From CAWFPR01 sp963817635 (GTDB lineage Bacteria; Acidobacteriota; Vicinamibacteria; Vicinamibacterales; 2-12-FULL-66-21), in the NCBI GenBank assembly GCA_963817635.1, contig CAWFPR010000031.1:1-59414 (forward strand): a stretch of 59,414 nucleotides of DNA, given 5' to 3'. The notes beneath the pieces are model-generated. The model saw only the letters and a program-made list of their open reading frames with translations. It was not told the origin of the DNA and ran no database searches. This document shows, piece by piece, positions 27,489-36,901 of the stretch; within the stretch, counting starts at the first letter, position 1, and the number at the start of each line of letters is the position of its first letter. The translations under genes and the position numbers were made by a program.

Positions 27489-28118
27489 TTATCGCGATCC
27501 AGCCAGGTAGCTTTCGAACTCCACGAGCCCGTTCGGGTGCGGCCGCGTGTTGTTGAATGTGATCGGTGACGAGGGGCACGCATAGCTGCCATCGGCGCAG
27601 GTGACCACGTCGAAGTGCAGGTGCGGCGTGCGGCTGTTGCCGGAATCCCCGCTGAGGCCGATCACCTGGCCGACCTCCACGAGGTCCCCGACTTCGACGA
27701 GCGGGCCGTTGTGCGTGAAGTGCAGGTACCGCGCGACCGTGCCGTCCTCGTGCCTGACGAACACGTAGTTCTCCTGGCCGACGATGCGCGTGGAGTCAAA
27801 GAACGAGCGTTCCACGTCGATGACAGCGCCGGCTCTCGCCGCGGTCACCGGCGTGCCGATCGGCATGAGGAAGTCGTAGGCGTACTTGAACACGCTCCCT
27901 GGGTAGTGAGTCGGTCCGGTCAGGGAGCAATTGCCCTGACCCAGGACGTAGCTCGTGCCCAGCGGATACGGCAGGCTGTACGGCGACTGCATTTCGGGTC
28001 CGTAGCCATGGCAGGCGAGCGACGGCGCCACGTCGGGGCCCGCGACGTCGGGCACCCTGTTGCAGGCGGTGCCGAGTGCCACCAGGCAGCCGACGGCGAG
28101 CATTCGTGCGGCGCGCAC
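27489..28118 (-). CDS. M23/LytM-like lipoprotein
   Basis: 209 aa with a lipoprotein signal (LAVGCLVALGTACN; lipobox Cys19). The C-terminal domain is a LytM-like beta fold: FKYAYDFLMPIGTPVTAARA, GTVARYLHFTHNGPLVEVGD, SGDSGNSRTPHLHFDV. HLH and the Asp are present, but the usual first zinc-binding His four residues before that Asp is Lys here, so peptidase activity is doubtful. It starts four bases after the TonB receptor stop and is probably in one transcript with it. Confidence 0.8.
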   Translation of the reverse strand: MRAARMLAVGCLVALGTACNRVPDVAGPDVAPSLACHGYGPEMQSPYSLPYPLGTSYVLGQGNCSLTGPTHYPGSVFKYAYDFLMPIGTPVTAARAGAVIDVERSFFDSTRIVGQENYVFVRHEDGTVARYLHFTHNGPLVEVGDLVEVGQVIGLSGDSGNSRTPHLHFDVVTCADGSYACPSSPITFNNTRPHPNGLVEFESYLAGSR

Positions 28119-28121
28119 CCT

Positions 28122-30344
28122 TCAGAACTCCACCATCAGGCCGATGGACGGCAGAACCGGGAACAGCTTTTCGGTCAGCCCCCGGACGACACCCGTTCGG
28201 ATACTGATCGACGGGTCGGACAAAGCGTAGTTCGAGCGATTGAGGACGTTCAGGACTTCGGCGAACAGCGTCACGCGCCGGCGGGTGAAGTCGAAGGTTC
28301 GATCCGCGCGGACGTCGAGCCTCGAATAGCCCGGGAGTCGCGCGCCGTTGCGGCCGGTGGCGAGATAGTCGGTCGAGCCGACCTGGTCGTAGTAGCCCGC
28401 GAGCGGCGTGTTGGTCCCGCCGCGCCACCGGAGGCTGAGGTTCGTTCTCGGTCCGGCACGGTACGTCGCGTAGGCCGAGACCGTGTGCCGGCGATCGGCG
28501 TCACCGTCGAATGACTCACCGCGAACGGGGTCCTCCTCCCTGACACGCCCGTATGTGTAGGCGACCCACCCTGACAGCCCCGCCACCGAGCGTCGCTGGA
28601 GCAGCACTTCCAGGCCCCCGGCGCGTTCCTGCAGCTTGTTGACGACAGACGGCGATCCGACGTGGACGACCTCGCCCTCGATCCGCGGCAGCAACTGCCG
28701 ATCGATGAGATTCGATGCGCGCCGGACGTAGAGCGTGGCGCGTGCCCTCCAGACGCCGACGAAGCGCTGCTCGAGTCCGACGTCGGCCGTCCAGGCGCTC
28801 TCGGGAACGAGGCGTTGCCCGCCAATGACCAGTTCGTCGAGGTCTGGACCCTGGTGCGACACCGCGACGCCGGCGCGCAGGCTCGTCCCGGGCGTCAGGC
28901 GCACGTCGCCGAGCAGCCACGGCGAGCCGGCGGTCGCTCCAGACTCCCGCCAATGATCGACGCGGCTCCCGGCGCGTATGTCGAACGCCGGCACGGGACG
29001 CCAGCGGCCGCCGATCCAGCCGGACACACTGCGATCGCCCGCGCTGGCGTCGATGGGGTCCTCAGGGAGTTCGCTCGTGGACCCGCGTTCGAACCGGTAC
29101 CCCCGTGTCGTCTCCGCGCGCGCCCCGGCGCCGATGGTCACTGCGGCCCACCGCGCCCACGTCGCCTCTGCTCGATACGTGACGTCGCGGTCGTTGCCAC
29201 CTTCGCGCATCTCGCCGTTCGGCACGACGTTGTTGTACGCGGCGCGCACGGTGTACACCCGCTGGCTGACCAGCAGGGTTCCCGAGGGCGTCCAGCGCCA
29301 GTCCGCCTTGGCGATGTTCGTGCGGCTGACGGCGTGGTCGAGGCTGCTGGGGCCTGGGTTCTCACCTCCTTCGTGCACCGTGGTCCTGCCACCAAGCCAT
29401 GTGAATGTCAGGTGGTGACGCGTGGAGGGGTCCCACGTGGCTCGCGCGACGGCGTCCGTGAAGCCAAGTGTGCTGTCTGACTCCGGATCGATGCGCCGGA
29501 TCAGCCAGTCGAGATAGCTGCGCCGGAACGACGCCAGCCAGGACGCTCGGCGCGACGACCCGAGGGGGCCCTCGAACACGGCTGACGCCGACGTGCCGCT
29601 CACGGCGCCGTGCCACGAAAATCTGTCCCGTGCGCCGTCGCGGAGCCGGAAGTCGAGACTGGCGCCCAGCCGCGCCGCGCCTGTCTGCGGACGGGCCCCC
29701 GCTTCCAGATCGATTCCGGCGAGTACGTCGCTGTTGAATAGCGCGAGCGAGCCCGTGTCGCCGCCGCCGCGGACGGAATGTACGAGCAGCGGGCTGTCGA
29801 TTCCGTCGAGGGACACGTCGAGATGACGCGGGCCCTGGCCCCGCACGTCGAACTCCGCGCTGAAATCGTCGGTGCTGGCGACACCCGGTATCGACTGGGC
29901 GGCGCGCATTGGATCGTCGGCCAGCACGCCGCGCAGCGCGAGCACGTCTCCCGTGCCCAGGCTGAATCCCGCGGCAGCGCCTGGCGTTGTGCCGCCGAAC
30001 GGATCGCCCCGCACGGTGACCTTCTCGACGTAGGGCAGCGTGCCCGGCGCCAGGGCGATATCCACCGGGGTTGTCGCGCCTTGGCGCACGGTCACGTCCC
30101 GGCGGGCGAGACCGTAGCCGACGAGGGACACTCGCAGCACCCGAACCCCCGGGGCCACGCCGGCCAGCGCAAACCGCCCCGACGAGTCCGTCGTCGTCCC
30201 GCCGCCGCCGGACTCGAGCGTGACGGAGACACCGGCGAGAGGACGGCCGAGGACGCCGTCGCGGACGACTCCGGTGATGCGCCCGGAGGATTGCGCGGCA
30301 ACGTGGAGCAGGGCCGCGACCATGAGCGGAACGGTGGCAGTCAT
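28122..30344 (-). CDS. TonB-dependent outer-membrane receptor with CarboxypepD_reg domain
   Basis: 740 aa. Signal-like N-terminus, then a carboxypeptidase-regulatory beta domain (GRITGVVRDGVLGRPLAGVS, SSGRFALAGVAPGVRVLRVS), a plug domain (RAAQSIPGVASTDDFSAEFD, VRGQGPRHLDVSLDGIDSPL) and a barrel ending in MVEF with terminal Phe. This arrangement is typical of Acidobacteriota and Bacteroidota receptors. The ligand is unknown: no SusD or ABC partner is adjacent. Transcribed away from the CadC-like regulator, 77 bp apart, which may control it. Confidence 0.88.
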   Translation of the reverse strand: MTATVPLMVAALLHVAAQSSGRITGVVRDGVLGRPLAGVSVTLESGGGGTTTDSSGRFALAGVAPGVRVLRVSLVGYGLARRDVTVRQGATTPVDIALAPGTLPYVEKVTVRGDPFGGTTPGAAAGFSLGTGDVLALRGVLADDPMRAAQSIPGVASTDDFSAEFDVRGQGPRHLDVSLDGIDSPLLVHSVRGGGDTGSLALFNSDVLAGIDLEAGARPQTGAARLGASLDFRLRDGARDRFSWHGAVSGTSASAVFEGPLGSSRRASWLASFRRSYLDWLIRRIDPESDSTLGFTDAVARATWDPSTRHHLTFTWLGGRTTVHEGGENPGPSSLDHAVSRTNIAKADWRWTPSGTLLVSQRVYTVRAAYNNVVPNGEMREGGNDRDVTYRAEATWARWAAVTIGAGARAETTRGYRFERGSTSELPEDPIDASAGDRSVSGWIGGRWRPVPAFDIRAGSRVDHWRESGATAGSPWLLGDVRLTPGTSLRAGVAVSHQGPDLDELVIGGQRLVPESAWTADVGLEQRFVGVWRARATLYVRRASNLIDRQLLPRIEGEVVHVGSPSVVNKLQERAGGLEVLLQRRSVAGLSGWVAYTYGRVREEDPVRGESFDGDADRRHTVSAYATYRAGPRTNLSLRWRGGTNTPLAGYYDQVGSTDYLATGRNGARLPGYSRLDVRADRTFDFTRRRVTLFAEVLNVLNRSNYALSDPSISIRTGVVRGLTEKLFPVLPSIGLMVEF

Positions 30345-30421
30345 CGAGCAGGTTGGACGGATCGCGCCGGGCGAAAGACCTGAGGAATACCTTCGGATGG
30401 CGTGGCGGTAGAATCGCCCGC

Positions 30422-31879
30422 ATGGCGATCCCCGAATTTCACGTCGGCGACCATCAGGTGCGGCCGGAACTGAACGAGCTGAGGTCGGCGGCCGGCGTGG
30501 TGCACGTCGAGCCGAAGGTCATGGACGTCCTGGTGTTCCTGGCCGAGCGTCCCGGCGAGGTCGTCACCAAGGACGAACTGCTGGCTCGGGTCTGGCCGGG
30601 GACCTTCATACAGGACACCGGACTCTTCCGCGTGATGTCCGACCTTCGCCGGGCGCTCGGCGACCCGGCGCGTTCTCCGCGCTACGTCGAGACGATTCCC
30701 AAGCGGGGCTATCGGCTCATCGCCGACGTGCGGCGGTCCGGCACCGACGGCCGGCGCTACCCGGCCACCTCGACACGGTGGTCGGTCGTGCGATTGCGGC
30801 TTGCATGGCTCGCTCAGGTGACCGCGCTTCTGGGCCTCGGCTTCTGGCTCATGTGGCACACTCGTTCGTCCGCGACGCCGGCCGTCCCCGCAGTCGTCCT
30901 CAACTCCCAGGCGCGGGTGTCCTACGAGCGTGGCACGGTGTGGGAGACGCGCGCGGACTGCGCCGCGTATCCACGGGCCGCCAGCGCTTACCAGGACGCC
31001 ATACGAACGAGCCGCGACTTCCGCTCCGCCTACGAGAACCTGGCGGACAGCTACCTGGCCTCCGCGGTGATTGGCTGCCAGCCTGCGTCGGACCTGTCCG
31101 CGCGGATGGCAGCGTTGCTCGATGACGCATCCAGGTGGGGGGCCGACTCGAAGTTCGAACGACTGCGCGCTGCCGAGGCCCTGTGGTTCACCGGCGACGT
31201 CGCTGCGTCCCGGCGTTGGTTCGATCGCGACCACGCGCATGTGCCTGACGTCAACCGCGCCGCGTTCCTGCTGCTGGCCGGGCGGCCCGATGAAGCGATT
31301 GGCGAAGCGCGGCGGGCCTGGGCTGAGGAGCCCGCGGCAGTCGGCGAGAACTGGACGCTCGCCACCCTCCTGCTGTTCACGCACCGCTACCGGGAGGCGG
31401 CGGACCAGTACGACCAGACCCTCGAGCTCTACCCGACGTTCCCTCCAGCGCTCGAGATGGCCCCGCTCGCCAGGCTCCTGGCCGGCGATGCTGACGCGGC
31501 GTTGAGGGGCGCGCGTCTCGCCGTCGCGCGGCTGCAACTGCCACTGGATCGATTCTCGACGGTGCCGGCGTACGTGCTGGCCCGCCTCGATCGGCACGCC
31601 GAGGCCGCGCGGGCGCTCGACGCCTGGACGGCGCTTAGTTCGGCGGCTCCGTGGGTGGCGCCGACCGCCCGCGCGGTCGCGGCAGCCGCGCGCGGTGCGA
31701 GCGCCGAGTCCCGCCGATGGCTCGACGTCGCCGAGGCGTCGCACGATCCGTGGATGGCGGTCGTGTCGTTCGACCCCATATTCGCCGGTCCGGTCACCGG
31801 CCTGGCGGCGTCGGTCGGCGGCATGCCGAGTGGGGCTATCTGGCCCCGGATCCCGAATCACCGGCGCGATGCCAGATGA
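30422..31879 (+). CDS. CadC-like membrane-anchored winged-helix regulator with TPR region
   Basis: 485 aa from ATG 30422. N-terminal OmpR/CadC winged helix (VHVEPKVMDVLVFLAERPGE, VVTKDELLARVWPGTFIQDT, SPRYVETIPKRGYRLIADV), one membrane helix near 135-150 (LAQVTALLGLGFWLMW), then a periplasmic helical-repeat domain resembling TPRs (YRTYPRA-like units, AYQDAIRTSRDFRSAYENLA, AWAEEPAAVGENWTLATLLL). One-component regulators of this layout abound in Acidobacteriota. Divergent from the TonB receptor, so autoregulation and control of that receptor are likely. Confidence 0.85.
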   Translation: MAIPEFHVGDHQVRPELNELRSAAGVVHVEPKVMDVLVFLAERPGEVVTKDELLARVWPGTFIQDTGLFRVMSDLRRALGDPARSPRYVETIPKRGYRLIADVRRSGTDGRRYPATSTRWSVVRLRLAWLAQVTALLGLGFWLMWHTRSSATPAVPAVVLNSQARVSYERGTVWETRADCAAYPRAASAYQDAIRTSRDFRSAYENLADSYLASAVIGCQPASDLSARMAALLDDASRWGADSKFERLRAAEALWFTGDVAASRRWFDRDHAHVPDVNRAAFLLLAGRPDEAIGEARRAWAEEPAAVGENWTLATLLLFTHRYREAADQYDQTLELYPTFPPALEMAPLARLLAGDADAALRGARLAVARLQLPLDRFSTVPAYVLARLDRHAEAARALDAWTALSSAAPWVAPTARAVAAAARGASAESRRWLDVAEASHDPWMAVVSFDPIFAGPVTGLAASVGGMPSGAIWPRIPNHRRDAR

Positions 31880-31942
31880 TCGCGCAGGTCGCGCTTGTCC
31901 GCGGGATGCTCGACGAAGGGCCAGGTCGACGTTAGCCGGGTA

Positions 31943-33067
31943 TCAGATCAGCCACCCGGCGGCGGCGCCGGCGAGGACCAGCCAGGCGGAGTTGATGTGC
32001 CAGCGGAGCAGCGCGAACAGCGCCACACCGAGGATCGCCACCTGCGCCGGAGTGTCGAGACTCGTGCGCGCCAGGTTCACGGCCACCGCCGCCATCAGGC
32101 CGAGCGACGCCGCAACCACGCCGTCGAGAACGGCCGAGGCCACGCGCGACGCGCGCAGCCGCGGGATGAGCGGCTGCGTGAGCGCGACGAGCACGAATCC
32201 CGGCAGGAAGATCCCGATCGTGCAGAGCACCGCGCCTGGCCAGCCGGCGAGCAGGTACCCGATGAATGTGGCCGTCGTCGACAGCGGGCCCGGCGTGAAT
32301 TGCCCGACGGCGATCGCGTCGACGAGCTGCTGGTCGGTGAGCCAGTGCCAGCGGTCCACGAGGTCGGCGCGCAGGAATGCGATGAGCACGTAGCCGCTGC
32401 CGAAGAGGATCGAGCCGACCTTCAGGAAAAAAAGCGAGAGCCCGGAGAGCGTGACGGGCGCCGCTGTGGCCGCGGCGGCCGCGCCCTGCACGCCGGCGCC
32501 GGCCGCGACGACACCGAGCGCCGCGGCCACGTGCCGACGGGTGAGGCGCGATGCGACGAGCACGAGCGCGCCGCCGGCCAGGATCACCAGCTCGTTGACG
32601 CCCGCGAGCGACAGGACGGTCGCCGTCACCGCGACGACCCACAGGGCGGGGCGGCCGAGTGCCCCGCGCGCGAGGCGCCACGAGGCCTGGAGAATGATGG
32701 CAATAATCACCGGAGAGATCCCGGCGAAGAGCGCGCGCGCGTCGGGCGCCTGTCCGTAGCGCGCGTACAGGACGGCGAATCCGGAGACGATCGTGGCCGA
32801 CGGCAGGATGAAGCACAGCCCGGCGACGATCAGCCCGGGCCAGCCAGCCAGGCGCCGCCCGACGTGCACGGCCATCTCGGTCGAGTTGGGGCCGGGAATC
32901 AGGTTGGTCGCGGCGATCAAATCCGCGAACTCCTGGACGTCAATCCAGCCCTTCCGACCGACGACCCTGTCGTGCATCATCGCGATGTGCGCCGCCGGAC
33001 CGCCGAACGCGGTCGTGCCCAGCAGCAGGAAGACGCGAGCGATGTCCGCCAGGGGCACCCGGGCCAC
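31943..33067 (-). CDS. chrA: Chromate transporter, ChrA family
   Basis: 374 aa, two homologous six-helix halves as in long ChrA proteins: VFLLLGTTAFGGPAAHIAMM, LIPGPNSTEMAVHVGRRLAG in the first, and FFLKVGSILFGSGYVLIAFL, AVGQFTPGPLSTTATFIGYL in the second. FGGP/FGSG and PGP motifs are the conserved chromate-transport signatures. It would export chromate, possibly exchanging sulfate. Convergent with the CadC-like gene. No chromate regulator is next to it. Confidence 0.9.
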   Translation of the reverse strand: MARVPLADIARVFLLLGTTAFGGPAAHIAMMHDRVVGRKGWIDVQEFADLIAATNLIPGPNSTEMAVHVGRRLAGWPGLIVAGLCFILPSATIVSGFAVLYARYGQAPDARALFAGISPVIIAIILQASWRLARGALGRPALWVVAVTATVLSLAGVNELVILAGGALVLVASRLTRRHVAAALGVVAAGAGVQGAAAAATAAPVTLSGLSLFFLKVGSILFGSGYVLIAFLRADLVDRWHWLTDQQLVDAIAVGQFTPGPLSTTATFIGYLLAGWPGAVLCTIGIFLPGFVLVALTQPLIPRLRASRVASAVLDGVVAASLGLMAAVAVNLARTSLDTPAQVAILGVALFALLRWHINSAWLVLAGAAAGWLI

Positions 33068-33094
33068 GCCTCCATCATGCCATCGGCGGGCGCT

Positions 33095-33301
33095 TCAGCT
33101 CGCTTCGTATTCCAGTCGCGGTTCCGTCACCCGGGTATCGGGCAGCATCTCCCACAGCCGGATGCGCGCACCGACGTCGTGGCGCCGGTCCGGGCAGCGG
33201 GGATCGCGGCGTTCGACGATCCGGGTATGGGGCAGACCCGTGCGCGGATGACAGGCGACGTACACGCGGCAGCCGCACCAGAGCGAGACGGCGTACGACA
33301 T
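33095..33301 (-). CDS. Small Cys/His/Arg-rich hypothetical protein, 68 aa
   Basis: ATG 33301. Sequence LWCGCRVYVACHPRTGLPHT, then RIVERRDPRC and RIRLWEMLPD, is too patterned to be noise and could bind a metal through CxC, CH and later Cys/His. No signal or membrane segment. It lies just upstream of chrA on the same strand, 28 bp away. Unknown function. Confidence 0.5.
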   Translation of the reverse strand: MSYAVSLWCGCRVYVACHPRTGLPHTRIVERRDPRCPDRRHDVGARIRLWEMLPDTRVTEPRLEYEAS

Positions 33302-33456
33302 AAGTCCTTGTACCGCACGGAGGTAACCGGCCTGCGACGCACCGGTGACCCGGGTGTGACGATCGATGCGTAACAGAGACGTTACATGCTGTTTACACGC
33401 CGGGGCCGGCGTTGGGATAAAGATCGATCATCGCTTTTTCCCGGACAGTCATCATC

Positions 33457-33675
33457 ATGTTTGCGAAAGAACTCACGTTCGGCGGGCACATCCGGCGTTT
33501 CACCATCAGCGACGCGGGACAGGATGGCTGGGAGGTCCGCGTCGAGCAGGACGCCGCCATCGTCCGGCGCCTCTGCTATACCGACTGGCATCGCGTGGAG
33601 CGTGCGCTCGGCGTGATGGAACTGGAGGTCGAGGCCCTCGAGCGGAGCGGCTGGCGCGCGCTCACGGCGCACTGA
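33457..33675 (+). CDS. Small hypothetical protein, 72 aa
   Basis: ATG 33457. Compact soluble protein with alternating beta-like segments (GGHIRRFTISDAGQDGWEVR, VEQDAAIVRRLCYTDWHRVE) and a helical end (RALGVMELEVEALERSGWRA). No motif recognised. Upstream at 33378-33400 are two TTACA boxes spaced 11 bp, a pattern suited to OmpR-family regulators. It converges on the response regulator at 33692. Confidence 0.5.
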   Translation: MFAKELTFGGHIRRFTISDAGQDGWEVRVEQDAAIVRRLCYTDWHRVERALGVMELEVEALERSGWRALTAH

Positions 33676-33691
33676 CGGGACCGGGCGCGGC

Positions 33692-34385
33692 CTATTCGAC
33701 GAACCGGTAGCCGAGGCCGACGACGGTTTCGATCTGGGAGCCGGCCGAGCCCAGTTTTGCGCGGAGCCGGCCGACGTGGACGTCGACCGATCGCGTCTCG
33801 ATCGATCGCTCGTACCCCCACACCCGTTCGAGCAGGCGATCCCGCGAGAGCACGCGGTTCTTGTTGTCCACGAGGAAGCGCAGCAACTCGAACTCGCGGC
33901 GGGTGAGCCGTACCGGCCTCGCCGTCCACGCTCACGGCCACCGCATCGAAGTCCGCCCGCAGGTGCGCCCCGGCGTACACGCTCGCCGCGGGTGCCCCCG
34001 TCTGCCGGCTGCGGCGGAGCAGCGCGCGGACGCGCGCCGCCAGCTCACGCAGGCTGAACGGCTTACTCACGTAGTCGTCGGCCCCGAGATCGAGTCCCGC
34101 CACCCGGTCGGATTCGGACGTGCGCGCCGTGAGCATCAGGATGGGGGTTGCGGCGGTGGCTGGCCGCGCCCGCAGGATGCGGCAGACCTCAGTGCCGCTC
34201 AGCACCGGCAGGTTCAGGTCGAGGATGACGAGGTCGGGCGGCAGCTCCGCGGCCGAACGCAGCGCGGTATCCCCGCTGCCGACGATTTCCACGTCGGCGT
34301 CGCCCCCACGCTCGAGCGCGTGCTTGATCAGGATGGCGATGTCGTGCTCGTCTTCGACGACCAGAACGCGGGGCGTAGGGCTCAT
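33692..34385 (-). CDS. OmpR/PhoB-family response regulator, one frameshift
   Basis: About 230 aa after removing one extra base near 33920. Receiver: RVLVVEDEHDIAILIKHALE, phospho-acceptor Asp in LVILDLNLPVLSG, TARTSESDRVAGLDLGADDY with SKP. Winged helix: VRLTRREFELLRFLVDNKNR, RDRLLERVWGYERS, VDVHVGRLRAKLG, ETVVGLGYRFVE. ATG 34385 chosen over an in-frame TTG three codons earlier. No kinase gene is adjacent; the upstream neighbour is arsR in the same direction. A direct repeat 45 bp before its start suggests autoregulation. Confidence 0.85.
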
Positions 34386-34429
34386 GCCATACAAGCCTAG
34401 GGCTCGCGCGTTTCCTCCCCGTCACAGCC

Positions 34430-34447
34430 GGGTTAATTGTGGGTTAA
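34430..34447 (-). promoter_or_regulatory. OmpR-type direct repeat before the response regulator
   Basis: On the minus strand TTAACCC is repeated exactly after a 4-bp spacer (period 11). Tandem 7-bp sites with an 11-bp period are what PhoB/OmpR-like winged helices bind. Located 45-62 bp upstream of ATG 34385. Confidence 0.55.
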
Positions 34448-34456
34448 CGCGCAACG

Positions 34457-34843
34457 TCAGCGGCCGCAGCAGCTGCGGCCCGCCATCGGCAGCGTCCGTT
34501 TCGCCGGGAGGTCGATGCGCGCGGCGAGGCGGCGGCGGTCGCGCGCGCCGGCGTCGAGGTGCCCGATGGCGTGCCCGACCGCGTCGACGAGCGCCTGCAT
34601 GACCGGGTCGGTCATCCGCGCCAGGCGATAGTGGACCCACAGGCCGTCCCTGCGTCCATCCACGAGCCCGGCCCGCCGCAGGTACGCGAGATGCCGCGAG
34701 ATTTTCGGCTGGGGCAGCGCCAGGCTCTCGTGGATGTCGCAGACGCACACTTCGCCGTCGAGCAGCAGCCCCAGGATGCGCAGCCGGGTGGTGTCGGCAA
34801 GCGCCTTGAAGAGCGTCTCGAGGGTCGAGAGCCGCTTGTCCAT
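34457..34843 (-). CDS. arsR: ArsR arsenite-responsive repressor
   Basis: 128 aa winged helix of the SmtB/ArsR family: LFKALADTTRLRILGLLLDG, then the classical arsenite site EVCVCDIHES (Cys33, Cys35) in the recognition-helix region, LPQPKISRHLAYLRRAGLVD, and a wing GRRDGLWVHYRL. It ends with a vicinal pair (SCCGR), an extra thiol site. Divergent from arsM-acr3-arsC, it should repress both directions from the palindromes between 34850 and 34917. Confidence 0.92.
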   Translation of the reverse strand: MDKRLSTLETLFKALADTTRLRILGLLLDGEVCVCDIHESLALPQPKISRHLAYLRRAGLVDGRRDGLWVHYRLARMTDPVMQALVDAVGHAIGHLDAGARDRRRLAARIDLPAKRTLPMAGRSCCGR

Positions 34844-34897
34844 GCGGCCAGTATATTCGTGTTGACAAATATAATCAATCGCGCTTACGCTGGTTTC

Positions 34898-34917
34898 ATA
34901 TTCGCATGAGCGAATAT
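34898..34917. promoter_or_regulatory. ArsR operator in the ars divergent region
   Basis: ATATTCGC, four bases, GCGAATAT: a perfect 8-bp inverted repeat 15 bp before arsM. A weaker copy, ATATTCGTG ... ACAAATAT, lies at 34853-34872 beside a TTGACA box at 34862-34867. Both fit sites of the adjacent ArsR. Confidence 0.7.
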
Positions 34918-34931
34918 AAGGAGCGTGCAGC

Positions 34932-35778
34932 GTGAGCGACACAGGATTGAGAGACGTCATCCAGCGGAAGTACGGCGAGGCCGCCGAGCGGGCCGCCTCG
35001 GGCGGGGCGAAAGCGTCCTGCTGCGGGAGCAGTTGCGGATGCGGTGATCCGATCACCTCGGACCTCTATAACGAGACCGAAACCAGCGGTCTGCCCGCGG
35101 CGGCGGTGGCGGCGTCGCTCGGGTGCGGCAACCCGACGGCGCTCATCGATCTGAAGCCAGGCGAGACGGTGCTCGATCTGGGATCCGGCGGCGGGATCGA
35201 CGTGCTGCTGTCGGCGCGCCGCGTCGGACCGGCCGGGAAGGTCTACGGCCTGGACATGACCGACCAGATGCTGGCGCTCGCGCGCGAGAACCAGCGGAAG
35301 GCGGGCGTCACCAACGTCGAGTTCCTGAAGGGCGAGATCGAGCGCATCCCGCTGCCGGACAACTCGGTCGACGTGATCATCTCGAACTGCGTCATCAACC
35401 TGTCGTCGGACAAGGGCCGCGTCCTGCGCGAGGCGTTCCGGGTGCTCAGGCCCGGCGGCCGCTTCGCCGTCTCCGACGTCGTCGTTCGCGGCGACGTGCC
35501 GGCGGATATCCGCAGGAGCGTCGAGTTGTGGGTCGGCTGCGTCGCCGGCGCGCTGCGAGGAGTCCGAGTACCGGCGCCTGCTGGCCGAGGCGGGGTTCGA
35601 CGCGATCGACGTGGAGCCGTGGCGGGTCTACGACGTGAACGATGCGCGCGAGTTCCTCGTCGAGGCGGGGATCGACCCCGACGCGCTGGCGGGGCAGGTG
35701 GACGGCAAGTTCGCCAGTGCGTTCGTGCGCGCGAGGAAGCCCAGGCGAAGAGATGGCGGCCCGGAGTGCTGCAGGTGA
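34932..35778 (+). CDS. arsM: Arsenite S-adenosylmethionine methyltransferase, one frameshift
   Basis: Methylates As(III), producing volatile or less toxic methylarsines. GTG 34932. Cys-rich N-terminus (ASCCGSSCGCGD), SAM-binding GETVLDLGSGGGIDVLLSAR, YGLDMTDQMLALARENQRKA, then ISNCVINLSSDKGRVLREAF with the arsenic-binding Cys and VELWVGCVAGAL. A +1 shift near 35555 precedes EESEYRRLLAEAGFDAIDVE and a Cys-Cys end (GGPECCR). Restored length 281 aa, normal. The stop overlaps the likely acr3 start region. Confidence 0.9.
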
Positions 35779-36888
35779 GATGCCGCCGGGGCGGCGCCGC
35801 CCGCGGCCCGCTCGCCCCTGACCGAGGCGCCTGCGCGGCCGCGTCTCGACTGTCGTGGCTGGATCGGTATCTTGACGCTGTGGATCTTTCTCGCGATGGC
35901 GGTCGGCATCGCCGCGGGCGCCGTCGTCCCGGGCATCGGCCCGGCGCTCGATCGGCTGAGCGTCGGGACCACCTCGCTTCCGATCGCGGCGGGTCTCATC
36001 CTGATGATGTACCCGCCGCTCGCGAAGGTCCGGTACGAGGAACTGGGCGCGGTGTTTCGCAACCGGCGCGTGCTGGCGCTGTCGCTCGTGCAGAACTGGG
36101 TGGTCGGTCCCGTCCTCATGTTCGCGCTCGCGGTGCTGTTCCTCAGGAACTACCCCGAGTACATGACGGGCGTCATCATCATCGGGCTGGCGCGCTGCAT
36201 CGCGATGGTGATTGTCTGGAACGATCTGGCGGGCGGCGACCCCGAGTACGCCGCCGGGCTGGTCGCGTTCAACTCGATCTTCCAGGTGCTGTTCTTTCCC
36301 GTCTATGCCTGGTTCTTCGTGACGGCGCTGCCGCGCTGGCTCGGACTGCCGGGGCTCGCAGTGAACGTGACGATCGGCGACATCGCCCGCTCGGTCTTCG
36401 TGTATCTGGGCATCCCGTTTCTCGCCGGCATGCTGACCCGGTTCGTCCTTCTGCGCGCACGCGGCGAGCGCTGGTACCGCACGCGCTTCATCCCGCGGAT
36501 CAGCCCGCTGACGCTCATCGCCCTGCTCTTCACGATCGTGGTGATGTTCTCGCTGAAGGGGGACACCGTCCTGCGGCTCCCGCTGGACGTCCTGCGGATC
36601 GCCGTGCCGCTGGTGATCTACTTCGCGATCATGTTCGTCACATCGTTCTGGATGGCGCACCGCGCGCACGCCAGCTACGCGCAATCGGCGACGCTGTCGT
36701 TCACGGCCGCCTCGAACAACTTCGAGCTGGCTATCGCGGTCGCCGTCGCGACCTTCGGCATTCATCACGGCGCCGCCTTCGCGGGGGTCATCGGGCCGCT
36801 CGTCGAGGTGCCGACCCTGATCGCGCTCGTCAACGTGTCGCTCTGGATCGGACGGCGATACTATCCCCCGACGGCGGCGGCCGCGTGA
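35775..36888 (+). CDS. acr3: Acr3 arsenite efflux permease, frameshift at N-terminus
   Basis: Ten-helix arsenite exporter. Core motifs: LTLWIFLAMAVGIAAGAVVP, AAGLILMMYPPLAKVRYEEL, LVQNWVVGPVLMFALAVLFL, GLARCIAMVIVWNDLAGGDP (the conserved Cys of Acr3), FTAASNNFELAIAVAVATFG. The usual first residues (RLSWLDRYL) are in the neighbouring frame; an extra T near 35874 explains this. I place the start at GTG 35775, which overlaps the arsM stop, but a start nearer the conserved N-terminus is possible. An ATG at 35780 is out of frame. Confidence 0.88.
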
Positions 36889-36901
36889 TCCCGGAGGTGA
36901 T

